DNA of 64,000 bases, from the NCBI GenBank assembly GCA_013396655.1, contig WBMV01002863.1, forward strand, positions 149,335 to 213,334, given 5' to 3'. This document shows, piece after piece, positions 27,401-41,403 of the stretch (positions are counted from its first letter, which is position 1; each line of letters starts with the position of its first letter). Position numbers and translations under genes: made by a program. The DNA is from Campylorhamphus procurvoides (lineage: Eukaryota > Chordata > Aves > Passeriformes > Dendrocolaptidae). The notes under the pieces are model-generated. The model was not told where the DNA came from and made no database searches. It saw only the letters and a list, made by a program, of their open reading frames with translations.

Positions 27401-30400
27401 TGTTCATTCACATGCCATGTCGAGCAGTAAAATTTGAGGAGCTCAGAGCTTTGTCCTGGGGTTGCACGGGACATGTGTGAGACTTTTACATCTCCTGGAG
27501 CACAGGAGCAAAGTAATACATGGCCCTCAGAGGTGTCTGTGTGCAGGAAATCAGTGGGCTCATCCCACCATCACATTGGCATTAAGAGGGTCAGGATTGG
27601 TGTCTTAGGATAAATCAGGGTGTTCTGAGTTCCAGCAGAACAAACCCACTCAGCACTATGCAATTGCAGATAAATGACTTGCAGAAAGGATTTATATTTC
27701 AATACCCACGGGGATGACTACCCATTCCTCTTCTAATAGCTGAAATTATTTATAGCCAATTTAATCTTTGCATTTGGGGGATGGAATGATTGTTTGCTTG
27801 TTTTAATTCTTGTCTTGTCCCTACTTTACATTCCAAGCATCCAACACCCTGTTGAATTGGGCCACCTCCACTGCCAGGGTTTAATTTTCCCCACTCCAGA
27901 TAAACTTAGACCTAAATATATGTTGGAAACCCTTTTTCTCTGTGTGTATAAATCAACCAACCCCTCCTTACTGAGGGTGTCGGGTGTTTTTCAAGCATTC
28001 TTTGGAAACCAGTCTATCCCAGTTCCCCTGCAAGAATTCCCCAGGAATTTCCCAGCAGGTGCTGTCCAGCCAGGGTCAGAATTGCAGACTTCAAATATGA
28101 ACAAAATTCCCCAAATCCTAGTTGCTCAAAGCATAAATTCCATATTAAAGCATCTTCAGGTTCCAACTCCCAACTAGCTCCAACACCAGGTCATTAATCA
28201 AGCAATTTAGTAATTGCTCTGAAATGAAACCTGGGGTATTTGGATGCTGATTTATCTTTTCAGCTGCCCTAATCGGAGACATGTGTCAACAGGCAAGGAA
28301 ATCAGGCAGCCACTTAAAACACTAAAAGCTGCTTTACAGGTTTCTCTTCTTGGGTTTGTTGTTTTTTTCTTTGTCCCTTGGCTTGGAGGTAGAATTGCTG
28401 AAAATAATCTGAATGTTGCTTAATGGCTTGAGAAGCTGAATTCTCCTCATGTCACTCATAGCTGGCTGTAACAGTCCCGTGGCCTCTAGAAAGGCATTTC
28501 CACAACACAATTCAACATTTAAATCCAGATTTATAGACAAAGGGGTGTTAAGTTAAAATGGCACAAGAGCAAATTGTCTCCTGCTCTGGAATGTTGGGAA
28601 GTGATGAGTGAATTACTCAGGACCCTTTCAGCTCAGAGTGATAGCAGTAGTAGAATAAAACACAGTAAGGCTTCAAAAGGGAAGTGGAAGCCCCTCTGGG
28701 ATGAGTCCTCTTTAAAATACAGATCTTTTTGGCCTCAAAAGTTTGTCTAGTGATGTCCCCTTCCCCTTGATTATTGCTCCAGGTAATTTGGGTGGTCAAG
28801 CTGCCTGAGAGCTCTGGAGATGAGCCCAAATTAATGCAGGCAGAGGGATCTGTGGCACAGGGCAGTCTTGTCTCTGATTTCCTGAGCAGCTGGTTTAGGG
28901 TGGCTCTTTTTCCTTTCCCTCCTATCTTTTCCTTTATAAATGATGCATCTGGAATGGCATTATCCTGCAACACTCTTGGTGTTTCAGCGTTTCTCCTGCT
29001 AACAGATGAGGTTTCTGGGTAGATTAAATGCAGTGGAAGTGTGTTAGTGGTGAGGACATTGGCATTTACTGCTTGGCTTTTACTTATCTCAGCCTTTCTC
29101 ATTCATTAGGAGACCACAAAGCCTCTGCATTGAGGCAGTTTGGTTTTTCCTGGCATTCCAGATGTCTGAGTGCCTGGAGATGGAATTATCCCCCTGCACC
29201 CTGACCTGGGAGAACCAGAGAACCACAGGCTGGACTTTGGGGAGGAGCTGAGTGGAAACACAATCCCCAGGCTGGAGAAAGGGTGACAAGGGCTTGGGTT
29301 AAATCCAAAGGGCTGCTCATCATTTGAATTATTTCATGCTTTATTCATGTCTCCCTGCATGAGCCTGGCAGTGCCCAGTCAGTGATAGTGCTGAGGCTGC
29401 AGCCTGGCTGGATATCCCTCAAATCAGCTTGGGGAATGTTTCCCCTGCCTTTGGCTGGCCCTTGCAGCAGCTCTGAATGGTGACACCCAAGTGGATGTGC
29501 ATCTCTGAGAACTCAGAGCCTTAACCACCCCCAGCCAGTGCTCCAGCCAGCACTCCAGCCAGCCTTGCAGCTCCTCGGTGCAGCAGTGGGGATTAGCAGC
29601 TATTTACCCAAGGAAGGTATGAGTTTAACTAGCCCAGGTATAACCCCAGTGTAAATACCTTAATCCTAGAGAGTATCAGAGGGCCCTTATCGTTCTCCAT
29701 CCAATTGCAGAGGAAAGGGCTTAACCTCTTCATTGAAAAATGCTGCCCTTTCTCCAGAAGGGCTAAACAGAGACACTTTTGGCTCCCAGGGGGTCACAGT
29801 TTGCCAGCTGGGCCATTTTTATTGGAGGCTTTGCAATATTTACAAGGCTTTAAGGCCTCTCTTGAGTTCTGCCATGAAATAAATTATCTGAAAGGAGTTA
29901 TCTTCCATTCATGCCACGACAGGAGCCACAGAGGGTGGCCTTTCTGCCCAGTCTGAACCCTTGCAAGAAAAGCTGTTCCCAGCCCAGGCAGTCACTGCTG
30001 GATTTCAGATGGGAGTGATCTGTCCTCCAGAAGCACTGTGTGCAGATTCTTCATCCAGGAGATGTACCCTGGGGAATATGGGAGGATGGGCGCGAAGGAA
30101 ATGAAGTGTTTGGGGAGAATTAGGGGAGTAAAGGGAAGCTACAGGTGGTTGGGTGACACAGAAGGGCTGGGTGGGTGATGGGGCTGTGATATTTTCTGGT
30201 CTGTATCAGTGGCCATCATTATTTTAATAACAGGCTGCAAGTTTTCCAATGCTCCCTGTGCCTGACATCCCTCTTCCTGGCATTTTAGGCAGCAGAAGTG
30301 TAGAACAAAATGATATATTGGAAGGGTTTCCAGCAGGAAAATCTGCTGTATTCCCTTTTACAGATCTGAGCAGCATGTGTGTTCTTCAACCCCAAAATAA

Positions 30401-31100
30401 AGGAGTCCCTCTGTGAAGCCTCATACAGTTGCTTGTCATTGTATTTTCTCTAAATAGAAGGTTTCAGCCTGTATTTAAAGACTATTTAAAATGCCAAAAA
30501 CAGTGGAAGGCAAACCCCATTTCCTAGTTCAGCCATTCCCCTTTCCATGTGGAGCTGGGAACAATGGATGCATTAAAGGTATTACCTGAGAGAAAATTAC
30601 CTGTTTCCCTGATTTCCACATGAACCCTGACCCTTTGTAAGATAATGTGGCTTTAATTCCTACCACAGAATGAGCAGGGAAACACAGTCCTAGTCACAGT
30701 GTGGGAGTTCATGGAATCACAGGATGGTTTGGGTTGGAAAGGATGCTGAAGCTCACCCAGTTCCACCTTGCCATGGGGCAGGGACACCTCCCACTAGACT
30801 GGGTTTCTCCAAGCCCCATCCAACCTGGCCTTGGACACTTCCAGGGATAGGGCAGCCACATTCCCTCTGGAACTGAGGCTGACAGAGCTTCACCAAGTGC
30901 CAGCAGCACCTACAGAGCTCACCACTGTTCTCCTGTGCCCCAGGACAGCAGAGGCTGCTGATGGCACTGTGTCCTTTCTCTTTGGAATTTACCTTCTGTA
31001 ACAATCACATGTGCTACCAAACTGGAGATGATGATCACCAGAGCACAGTCAGTCCTAGTGGTCACACTGCAGCTGTCACCCAGAGCTCCCTGTCGTTCCA
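24401..31100 (+). other. Putative SPTSSB intron 1
   Basis: If the CpG island carries the first exon, this is the single large intron. It holds a CR1 fragment at about 30712-30870 on the minus strand and otherwise non-repetitive sequence. No credible coding exon was found; the ORFs here lack codon bias and family resemblance. Confidence 0.5.
30712..30870 (-). mobile_element. CR1 LINE 3' fragment upstream of the SPTSSB coding exon
   Basis: Starts AATCACAGGATGGTTTGGGT and runs through CCAAGCCCCATCCAACCTGG to TTCCAGGGATAGGGCAGCCA. Confidence 0.85.
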
Positions 31101-31129
31101 GGTCACCTCCAGACCCCCGAGAGCCGAAG

Positions 31130-31372
31130 ATGGACGTGAAGCGTGTGAAGGACTATATCTACTGGCTGTACTACCAGTACCTGCTGGTGACCTGCAGCTA
31201 CGTGCTGGAGCCCTGGGAGCAGTCCATGTTCCACACCATCACCGTCACCGTGGTGGCCATGGTGGTGTACACAGCCTACGTCTTTGTCCCCATCCACGTC
31301 CGCCTGGCTCTGGAGTTCTTCTCGCAGATCTTCGGGGCCCAGCCCGACAGCGCCGTGCCCGTGGGGAACTGA
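31130..31372 (+). CDS. SPTSSB: Serine palmitoyltransferase small subunit B, 80 aa
   Basis: This small ER membrane protein binds the SPTLC1/SPTLC2-3 heterodimer, stimulates it, and sets which acyl-CoA is condensed with serine in the first step of sphingolipid synthesis. The whole protein lies in one exon: [17 protein letters not shown], then the family core LEPWE (26-30), a hydrophobic helix at about 34-54 ending in [12 protein letters not shown], and a short C-terminal tail. Val25, the residue reported to give human SPTSSB its stearoyl-CoA preference, is conserved. Human SPTSSB is 76 aa, as I recall it. The acceptor CGTTCCAG/G ends at 31100, leaving 29 nt of 5' UTR in this exon, and the Met at 31130 matches the family start. 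The synonymous sites are GC-rich, as expected for a real avian coding exon. A longer upstream ORF in another frame is noise. Confidence 0.95.
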   Translation: MDVKRVKDYIYWLYYQYLLVTCSYVLEPWEQSMFHTITVTVVAMVVYTAYVFVPIHVRLALEFFSQIFGAQPDSAVPVGN

Positions 31373-32800
31373 GCTCTGCCCAGCAGCTCCTGCAGCTTGG
31401 GGGATGGCAGGGCTTTACTCCAAGCACTCTGGCACTTAGGGAGACGCCGTGTCCTCCTTCACCAAACACACAGCTTGGCTTCATTTCCAGAGCTGGGGAG
31501 CAGAGGAGGGCACCGAGTTCCTGCCCCTGGGAAATCAGCAGAGGGAACACATCGCCACCCAACAATGCCACGGTTACCTCATTGCAAGCAGCTCCCACTT
31601 CCAGCAGCCTGTTTTAGTCCCTGGGGCATGTGCAAAGCAGCAGAGACTCGGAGGGGTGGGGTGAGAGCACAGCACGTGCCCACAGTCCTGCCCAGTGCCG
31701 GGGCAAAGCCCCCGTGGCATCTCTGAGCAGGGCAGGGAACACAAAGACAGGAGCAAATCCAGCAGCACTCAATACCTGGTTACTGACTTCTAGTCTTTAA
31801 TGCATGGGAGAGGAAATTAGAAGAGAAAGGAATAGAAGGATCCATTTAAATCCAACTGGTTTGCATCTAAGTTGTTGCATCTGAGTTCAGATGGTCTAAA
31901 ATAGGTTTGTTTTCTTTAAATAGTATATGTAACCTTGCAGTATAGTGAAGATGGCAGAAAGAAGCAAAGCCAGCTGTGTTTCAGTGCTCTGCCTTCTTTG
32001 GGAAAACCCAAGAGCTTTTCCTTCTGCTCCCACTCACCAAAGCCGTGCATGTCAGCACCAGGGGGGGATGATGGAGGAATCAGAGGGGAAGGAATAATAC
32101 CTGCAGGGAAGTCTGAGTGCTTAAAGAGATGCCCTTTCTAGAGAAGAAATTAGATTTATTATCCTTGCCTGTGGGGAGTTTCTGGAACAATGAAAGGCTG
32201 TTTGGTTTTTACACTGCACCTAAATCAAATGTGAATGCCAAATCATAAATCACAGCCACACAGTGCACGTCTCACCAGCTGATGCTGCTGTTCTTCGAAG
32301 TGAGAGGTGAAAATGTAAATAGCTTTCAAATGATATTTGCACAGTTATAGGATATAAAAAATAAAAAGCCCTCTTAACTTCTTTATCAAGCTGCAGTGGG
32401 CTCCTGCACGCTTCGAAGCACAAGTCTGTTTGGAAACGAAGACATGTCATGAAGGTTGAACAGATCTGAACATGTGTATGCAGTTTTTTTCCAGATAAAA
32501 ATTAAATTCTATTCTTCTCAAACAACATTTTGGTGCCTGACTCAGCTCTTCTGTGTTTTCTGCTCATTCATAAATACTCTGGATGTGTGTGGGCTGGGTT
32601 GAGGCTGTGGCAGACAGAATATTTTGTAGTAAATATTTTGGGGCGAGGTTTGGGAGGTCCTGAAGTGGATCCGTGTTCATCCTCACTGGTGCTCCAGCCC
32701 AAGATTTCCTGTCTCTGCTGGTGGGGAAGGGATAAAAAAAAAACATTTTTGTGTTTCAATTTAAGGCAATAAATATCTGTGTGTGCTGGATGGTTTGGGA
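31373..32800 (+). other. SPTSSB: Putative SPTSSB 3' UTR
   Basis: AT-rich sequence after the stop with no ORF of interest. AATAAA occurs at 32360-32365 and again at 32768-32773. The second is followed by a TG-rich stretch (TGTGTGTG-like), which is the usual downstream element, so I favour it as the cleavage site. Confidence 0.4.
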
Positions 32801-35800
32801 TCGAGTGGGAGCCAAAGCTCAGCCGTCCTGTCTGTTTAATCCCAGTTGTTATCCTGCTGTAATTGCACTTTCAGGGATAACCACAGCATTGGAGGAGATG
32901 GAAAATGGCAATACCTGTGATATTTTCTATGAAAACAGCCCCTAAAAATAAACTAAAAATAGACTGAAAGTTACAATACAAATATTGGAGGTGGAAAAAA
33001 TGCAAATATTTACCCAACAAGTTGAACAAAAAATCTTTCCCAAATTCTGCCCTTAACTCTGCTTGTTAAATTGATAATCCAATGATTTAAATGCCATGGC
33101 ACCTCCTCATCAGTCCATGGAGATCTTATGTTCTAATTTCTAAACCAGGGAATTTCTTCAGCTTTTTGGGAAGCCTCCTCCAGCCTTACTCGAGTGAAAA
33201 CTTTTCTTTTCTGAGTGACTTCTTCAGCTTTACTAAATTTTAAAGGATTTGGGCAAGAGGTATTCATGGGGAAGGAAAGAAACAGCTGAAAACAACCCCT
33301 GCTAAAAAGCCTTTTGAGATTTTCCCAACCCTTTTCACTTCTCCTTGCTGCTGGAAAAGCTGGAATAAGTCTACCTACTTAATATTCCAAATCAGTGGGT
33401 TCCAGCAGGAGAATTCAAGGCATTTTTGGCACTCAGCAGTGAACAGAAACATCTTCTTGGCCCAGCTAAAAGAGAGAGGAGGTGAGATAACACTTTGACA
33501 GCCTGAGACCACACCACAGCTTGGGAAACTCTGCTCCTGGGCTGGAATCCTCTTCCCTGGAGATGAAACCATTCATACAGGATAGAAAGAGGTTTTAAGG
33601 TGGAGGGAGGGTTGTGTTTTGGAGCTCCCAGTAACACCAGTATGTCCAACACGTGGCCATCAGCTCCATTGTGATGTCAAGGTCCTTATAAAACACCTTG
33701 GCAGGGCACTGGTTTTTCTCCTGCTTCGTTATTGCTCCGTGGTAATTGTAATAAAATGCTCCATGATTACCCTACTGATGGTAGTTCAGGCTGGAAGTTT
33801 TCCCACCAAAAAAGGCCAAATGAAAGGACTGTGTTCAGAACAAACAGAACCAATTAAGCCAACAGTGCAAACCACAACAGAGGCAGAAAGGGAGATGAAC
33901 CCCTTGCAGCTGCAGTGACCCTGAAAGTACAAATGCCCCATTAACTTAAGTGCTGACAAATCTGGGGGCTCAGCTGGCCAGCACCATACCTCTCTTGTTT
34001 AAAGCTCATTTTCTTAATTTCACTTCATCAAAGCTCCCATTTACCCTGCCATAAAGGTTTCCTGGCCAATTTCATGGATCACTTCTCAAAGCCATTACCG
34101 AGGGCGACTCCACATGGGCATGGCCAGACCATGAACCTCCAGAGGTCTTTTCCTGAAGCCCCTCAGGGCAACCTTTGCCCAGATTGTTAAAAACAGCTCC
34201 CCAAGGACCTTTCCCTTGGTGCTGGTGGAACAGGGCTCAGGACCACCCCCAGTGCCCCTGCACTAGAAGGTTTCTTGCCAAGCTATTTGGATGCATTTTA
34301 ATCCCATTAACTACAAAGTTAGGATGGAAATAGCAGGTTAGAGATCGGGGGTCAGTGGGGTGTGATGTGTCTGACTAAACCCAGCTTAGGCAAGCAGGGA
34401 CTAAATGTAGTCCTGATTTCCTTGGAGTGTGACATTCCCAGAGAGCCTCACAGTGGCTCCTGCCTCGCTGCTTCCTCAGCAGAAGGAGGAGAAACCCCTG
34501 TTCCCATCTTTTCCCCTCATCTTTCTGGGAAAGACTGTCTGGATCTGAGCTTGTCCCACGACTCCATCAGGAAGAGCCGAAATGAAACAGGCTCCTCTTC
34601 ACCCTTCCCTACACACAGGAGGCAAACTCAGCCTGAGCTAAACAAAGTGGCTCAAAGCATGATCAGCTCTAATATATTTATCCCTTCGACTAAGCAATCT
34701 TTTTGCCTGAATTTGAGGAGCCCCAATGATGCAAATACCTCCAGGCAACTTCCATGGCAACTCCCTGGCTGGGAGGCTCTGATTCACAGGTGGAGGTAAG
34801 AATTAGCTCTGAGAACTCCCACTTGTCACCATCCCTGCCTGCTCCACCCTTATTTCACCAGTTGCTACATCAGGACAGGTAAGAGCTGATAAACTCTGCT
34901 GATTCTGGTGTTCCATTACAGTCACTTGTTGCCAGGATAACTAAGACCTTCTTTATATTTGAATAAGCTGCAAGCTGGAAATAGGCTGTAGAAATCACTT
35001 CATGTGGCCTGATATAAATTATTGTCCCCCTTGATTGCCACATTAGTCTGGGTTTAAAACTGAAGTTAAAAAGATGCCCATGTACCCTTTGCATCAAAAT
35101 ATGGATCTTAGTGCTGAGATGGGCAAGAGAAAAAAAATAGGACTGGAAATATCTACACGATGGAGAATAGGGAAAATCTGGCACATCTACCTGACAAAAA
35201 AATGAGATTCTGCTTTTCTTACACTGACTGAGCAAAGAGAGAGGAAAGGGAAGTAAATTGTGGCAGTATCAGGAATAGATATATTGTCAGCCAGGGTGCT
35301 GCTTCCCTTATCTTTTAAGGCAGCTCCTGTCTTGGCTTCATCATCAAGGAGCAAATCAGAAATATCTCATTATTTCAAGGTCATGCTCAAGGATGACTTA
35401 CATGCCATGAATATGAGCTTTTGGTATTCCCCAAAAAAATTGAGCAGGAGGAGAAAATGAGGGTAAAACAGACATCCTGGAGATTTGGGCACAAAACAAG
35501 TGAGGCCAGGCTCGGAATAAGCGCCCTGCCATGGAGAGAGGGCTGGAATGGGATTGCAGCAATGTCATTAAAACACGGGGAGCAACGGCCTCACCCAGCA
35601 GGCTGGCAGGGGAAAGAGCTTCTATCAGTTCCTCGTGTTCCAAACAGCCCCAAATTGCACAAGAGAGAAGCCTGGTAGCTCCCAGACACTAATTATCTGC
35701 CAAAGGCACAGAGAGGGAGGGATTTAGGAGCTAAAAGTTGGAGAAAAGGTGGTGCAAATTGAGTTGACATGTCCTGCTTGGGACAGTTTGGTGCCTTGCT

Positions 35801-36176
35801 CAGGGATGTCCCAGGTATTTCACTCCAGGGAAAGAACACATCCCAGGGAGCTTTCTCCACACCACAGGTGCCTTCCACTTTAGCCTTCCCTTTGCAATAG
35901 TTCTCCTCACACGAGAACTGAAGGCACAACTTGATGAAAGCAGGTAGAACTGGGCTGTTGGTGTGGTCTGTGCTGCCTCACACGTGCTGTGGAGACACAT
36001 CAAAAGTTCCAAAGGATCCCTGTGCTCCAGCCTTTCCCACCTGGCCAGAAGTGACTCCCATGCTATCCAATAATCTGAGTATTCTGGGATCCAAAAGTTC
36101 TTCCTTAACACAGATAGATTTTGGTGGCACCAAAATATGTCAAAGCCACACACCCGGTTCAGTATCAGCTTTTTAT

Positions 36177-36405
36177 TCAGAATTGGATGTTGGGAAGAAA
36201 TCCTTCCCTGGGAGGGTGGGCAGGCCCTGGCACAGGGTGCCCAGAGAAGCTGGGGCTGCCCCTGGATCCCTGGAACTGTCCAAGGCCAGGTTGGACAGGG
36301 CTTGGAGCAACCTGGGCTGGTGGGAGGTGTCCCTGCCCATCTCAGTGGGGTTGGAATCCTCTAGGTCCCTTCCAAACCAAACCATTCCATGATTCTGTGA
36401 TTCTG
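36177..36405 (+). mobile_element. CR1 LINE 3' end, left arm of an inverted pair
   Basis: Runs from GATGTTGGGAAGAAATCCTT through CTGGGGCTGCCCCTGGATCC to CCATGATTCTGTGATTCTGT. Highly similar to the minus-strand copy 1 kb to the right. Confidence 0.92.
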
Positions 36406-37378
36406 TGAACTACCATGCCCTCTGAAACCCACTCCATCCATCACAGGGCTTGGAACTGAAATAAGCATTTTGCAGCCCTGGATCTGTGGCTTCTTTTCCC
36501 CAAGAAATCTTCAATAGCAAAACGAGCCTCGCTGAGATCGCCTTTCATATAAATGCAGCTCCTCCTAAATAAATAATGAGCTGCAGCATTGGGATCAGCT
36601 TGGGAAGTTTCCACTCCTCAAACAGGCAGGGAGTCCTGGTTTTGCAATGCTCTGGCTGAGCAAGACCTGCACAGACACCTTTTAATAGCCGTGTGTCAGC
36701 TCGCCGTGTCCTGCGTGTGCCAACAGGATGGGAGAGGTGCAAAGCAAACTCCAACCCACTGCAATTGCACCATCTCCTCCCCAGCATTTATCTCCATGAA
36801 GGATTCTAAAATGCAAATGCCATCAGAGGGGACTGTTGCAAGCAAAAGAAAAATAGTAAATATATCAGGAGAAAGAGCAAGCTGCCATCACATTTATCCA
36901 GCATGTCTTAGGTCACCACTGGTAAGGTGGTTCATGCTGAAATGTTCAGGGGGTCTGGTGAAGCCCTGGGTGGGCACAGTGGCCCTGCCCTTGTCCCTGT
37001 AACCATTTAGTTTAGCTCCCATTTCCAACACCAAATTCTCCTTTCTTTACTCCTCCTTCTGCCCTACAAACCATCCATCTCTGACTCTTCCATCCACACT
37101 AAAACACACAATTCCTGCCTCCACCACGCTCCTGTCCTCTCCTCCCACCCTCAGAAGCAGAGAGGGAGGGAGGACAAGCAGAGAACATCACAAAGCACAA
37201 GGAATACGAGTTGGATTCTGGAGAAAGATCCCTGTAACTGCTTTTTGGCATTTTCTCTGGTTATGGCTCCAGAGTAAAGCAAGTTTAGGCAATGTGAACA
37301 CTACTCATAATTTTTATGTACAGGTTTTTAACAGACATAATGTGCAAAGTATTTTTACCTGCAAATTGCAACTCCCTT

Positions 37379-37600
37379 AGAATCCCAGAATGGTTTGGGC
37401 TGGAAGGGACCTTAAAGCCCATTCAGTGCCACCCTTGCCATGGGCAGGGACACCTCCCACCAGCCCAGGTTGCTCCAAGCCCCATCCACCCTGGCCTTGG
37501 ACACTTCCAGGGATCCAGGGGCAGCCACAGCTTCTCTGGACACCCTGTGCCAGGGCCTGCCCACCCTCCCAGGGGAGGATTTCTCCCTGTTATCCAATAT
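37379..37600 (-). mobile_element. CR1 LINE 3' end, right arm of an inverted pair
   Basis: Reverse complement of the same CR1 type as 36177-36405, beginning AGAATCCCAGAATGGTTTGG and ending near CACCCTCCCAGGGGAGGA. Confidence 0.92.
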
Positions 37601-40494
37601 AAATCTAATTTCACAAATTTAGGATGTGTCCTTGTTCGAGCTGCTCAATTCAAGCAATGTTATTGTTTGGGTTATTTTGATTAATAAAAGCTACTAAGGA
37701 AAATTCCCCCGTTTCTAACCCCATGACCATCATAGCAGTGGTTTTTAAAAAGCTCCAGGAATTTAGGAAGTAGTGCAGAAGTGCCTCTGCCTGCACACAC
37801 CCAGCAGATCTGCCTGTGGCACACTGAGCATCCAGCTGCTTCAGCAGGACTGGGAATTATCCCCCTCTGCTGACACAGGGCACCATTTCCTATCCCTGCA
37901 CCCCATCAAAAATGTCCCATGTGCAAGTTTCACACAGCACGTCCAAAGGAAAGCAAACCACAGGTCTTTGTGCTGTGACGAAGCTCATTAGAGCTGATGA
38001 TGCAACGTTTCATCTCTTCATCAGCTCAGAGGGGAGTGTCACAATATCCTGATCCCTGTCCCCAAGCCATTTGAAAGGAGTTTCTTTTCGGCTCTCTTTG
38101 TTCCTGCCTCTGAAGCTCAGCAGGGACAATGTTTGTGGCTCACACTAAAAACTGGGTTGCTCATTGGATTCCTCACAACAACCTGAAGAAATAGGCAAGA
38201 ACTGGAAAATCATTGGAGCATTATCCCAGTGAATTTAGTGTAGATGAACTCACAGAAAGCAGCCCCTGGAAGTGGCATGTCCCAGTGGAATCAGCTGGTG
38301 TTATTCCTCCCATTCATATCCCAAAAGACAAGCTGAGCCAGCAGCCAAGGGACAGCTCTGCCTGTGCTGCCTTTTGGAATTCTTAGTTTGCAACTTCCCA
38401 GCTGGCAATCCACGAAAAGCAAGGCAAGCCTTCCTTTCCCAGAGGGATTGCCACCTGATTACAACCTGAACTGGGAGCTAGATCCTGCTTGGAATAAATC
38501 TCACACGCAGGCCAGGCACAGTCTGTTCCTGCCCAAGAATGTCTCCCGTGGCTCCCAAAACCACTGGCATGGGGAGCTGCTACCTCCACCTTGAATCCTT
38601 AAATACCCCCTTGGCCACAGCCCTGCATCGAATTCCCCAGCCCAAGCCCTGGTCATAATTCTGTTGTGTGCTCTCTGAATGGGAACTGCTTCATTCCTCC
38701 AAATTCTTACTGGGTGTAACAGGAAGAAGGCAAAAAGTCTCAGGAGTGTGGGAATGCTCAGGACCTCAGCACCTGAAAATACAGAGGGTTGTCACCACAA
38801 TCTTCTGAAAAACTAAACTGGCATCAGTAAAGATCATAAAGCTGTTTCATTGTTATTGCACAGCCCTTCTCATTCAGCCAGCTGGATGCTGTCACTGAAG
38901 TGCTATAGTTAAATGAGGGTATTTTTATAAATTTGTGCCTTGGAGGTGCTGGATGTCCTGGGAGCTGCACACACTGCTCTGAATCCCAAATTAATTTTGG
39001 CGTGAATGTTAAAAAAATGCGTAAAACAACGTGTTTGCTTTTGTGCTTAAATTTCTGAATTTTCCATTTCAATGTGCACAGCTAAGGAGAAGAGCAGCCC
39101 AGAGCAGAGCAAAACCTCTGTGGGAAGGTCAGAGCAGCTGAAGGTCTCAGGAGCTCCTCAGGTGGCTCTGGCCCCTCCTTTCCTGGATCCACTTTATGTG
39201 AGGGAATAGTGACCTCAGGTGTCTGTGAGATTAATCACAGCAATATCTTCCCCATGAATTTATCATTCTCTTGTTCCAATTGACATTTCTACTGAAAATG
39301 AAGCTGCTGTGAACTGTTGTCATTGGCACAAACTCTCTCCTGGCTTTTCTGGCCTGGAATTATACACAGGTACCTACCCCTAATTTTAACCCATTTTTAA
39401 ATGGTGTTAAATTTTTTCATTTAACCTATATTTAAATGGTGTCCTTGCTTTTCTTGCGTATCACACAGATCCTTTTAATGCTGAAAAAAAATATGAAAGT
39501 AAAGGCAGAAAACTCTCTATATGAAATAAATATAACATTTAATACTCATTGAAAAACACAAGCGAGAAAGATCAGAAATCAGTGCAGATTGATATGCTTT
39601 TCACAGGGGTCAGATTCAAGCAGATAAATTCATCAAACGGGGTTTTTTTTGCTTTTATTTTGTCTGCTCAGATTTCTACTGGCTCAGGGATGTGAATCCA
39701 GTGGCAAGGACCATTCCCAGGGTTGGGAGCTTCCCCAAGGGACAACTGTATGCAAAAAAAATGATTTATCATTCGTAGCCATTCATACCTTGAGCTACTG
39801 TACCCATCCAGAAAATAAATATACACTGTTTCCATTCCCACAAATCATTCTGGTGACTGGTGTCTGGAAAATAAATCTGAAGTGGAAACTTTTACAGCAC
39901 TATTAGGATCAAAATCTCCTCCCAGTGGCTTCATAAAAGATCTGGCTCCCATAAATGACAGGCTTTGTCCTACCCCTCTTGAGACTCTCCAAGTGACAGC
40001 CTGCAATTCAAAGGATGTGTATTATTTCATAAATCAAAGAAATCAAAGATCAAGTGATTCATCAGAGCTTGAAAGTAAAAACTGTAAAACATCCGCTGTG
40101 CAGCAGAAATTCTGAAATGAAACTTCAGTGCAGGGAAACAATATTTTATCCTTTTATGGTTTTGCTTTTTCATTTTCTTTTTTTTTTTTTAATAATATGG
40201 TCGATAGTGAGTTTCCAGAGAGGTCTGCAAAGAAACTTCATTTCAAAGGAGTAACAGTCTGTGAACACAAGCAGCCCACCACAGAAAAATGTGCCAAAGA
40301 AGAAAAAACCCGTCAGGCAGCTCGACAGCCTGTGATTTTCAGTCCCCAGCTGAAAGAGCTCTTCCTTTCCATCAGGGTATCTCCACATTAAACAGATCCC
40401 ACACAATGTGTTCATGCAATTCAGCTCTGGTTTTCTCCATCACAACTGTAAACGTGCAGAAATCAAATGCTGATCCACACGCAAACCTCGGCAT

Positions 40495-40575
40495 CACAAA
40501 ATCATGGAATCACAGATGGTTGGGGTTGGAAAGGACCTTAAAGATCATCCCAATTCCAAGCCCCTGCCACGGCAG
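40495..40575 (-). mobile_element. Short CR1 tail
   Basis: AAAATCATGGAATCACAGAT followed by GGTTGGAAAGGACCTTAAAG is a reverse-complement CR1 end. Confidence 0.75.
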
Positions 40576-41403
40576 TTCCTCGTTTCCAAAGGGTGGTTTT
40601 GGTACGCCATGAATGGAATCTAATCCAACTCCTTCTTCTAAAGCCAAGTATTATGTAATTGTTCCCTTAAAGCCATCTCTTCTCCAGGCCAAACCAGCCC
40701 TGATCCCTCTGCTCTCCCACAGGGAACGGGGGCTCCAACCCTGAATCTCTTGCTGCTGGACTCACTGCTGTTTATCAGGTCCTTTTTGTGCTGGGAGACA
40801 AGGGGAAATCTGGAAAATAAACTCACAAAAATTATCAAATTCTTCTTTTTTTCCCTGTAAAATGTGTGTTCTCAAAATCCAACATGGCTTTGCTAATGGC
40901 ACCAGGAAAAACAAGTGGGCATCAGAATAATGTCCTGTTATCTCCTATTGAAACTGCATCTTCCCCTCAGAAATTCCCAGCTGCCAGTGGGTTCTGGGGG
41001 TGGTCTCTCATCCTAAAAGTAAATTAAATTATAATTATCATAGTTTAATCCTTTATAAATCAGCGACAGGATGAGGAATTATTTATGCCAGCCGATGCCA
41101 AAAGTAGCCATTTAATTCTGAAACTAGAAGCTTTTCTTTTTCAAAGAGATTCTTTTTCAAATTTTCCTTTCAAAACCAATACTGAACTTAGTATGAATTT
41201 AATGCCCAACATCCCTATTCTTACTCTTTCCACCGAAGCTGGAGATTCTTTCTAAAAAGCACTTAAAGCAGTATTTGGGGACACTCAGACAGGGTGGAAA
41301 AATAGATTAAAAAATAACAAAACCAGAGCAGCATTTATAGAAGTTAAAGCAGCAGCATCCTCTAAGCATTAATAGGTGCAAGGGGGCAACTCCTCGGCTA
41401 TTG

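Larger units (their letters stand above)
32801..41403. other. Intergenic between SPTSSB and NMD3
   Basis: Holds three CR1 fragments (36177, 37379, 40495) and no gene I can support. The longest ORFs (about 145-153 aa near 34.4 and 35.9 kb) include repeat sequence or lack any recognisable domain. Confidence 0.6.
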
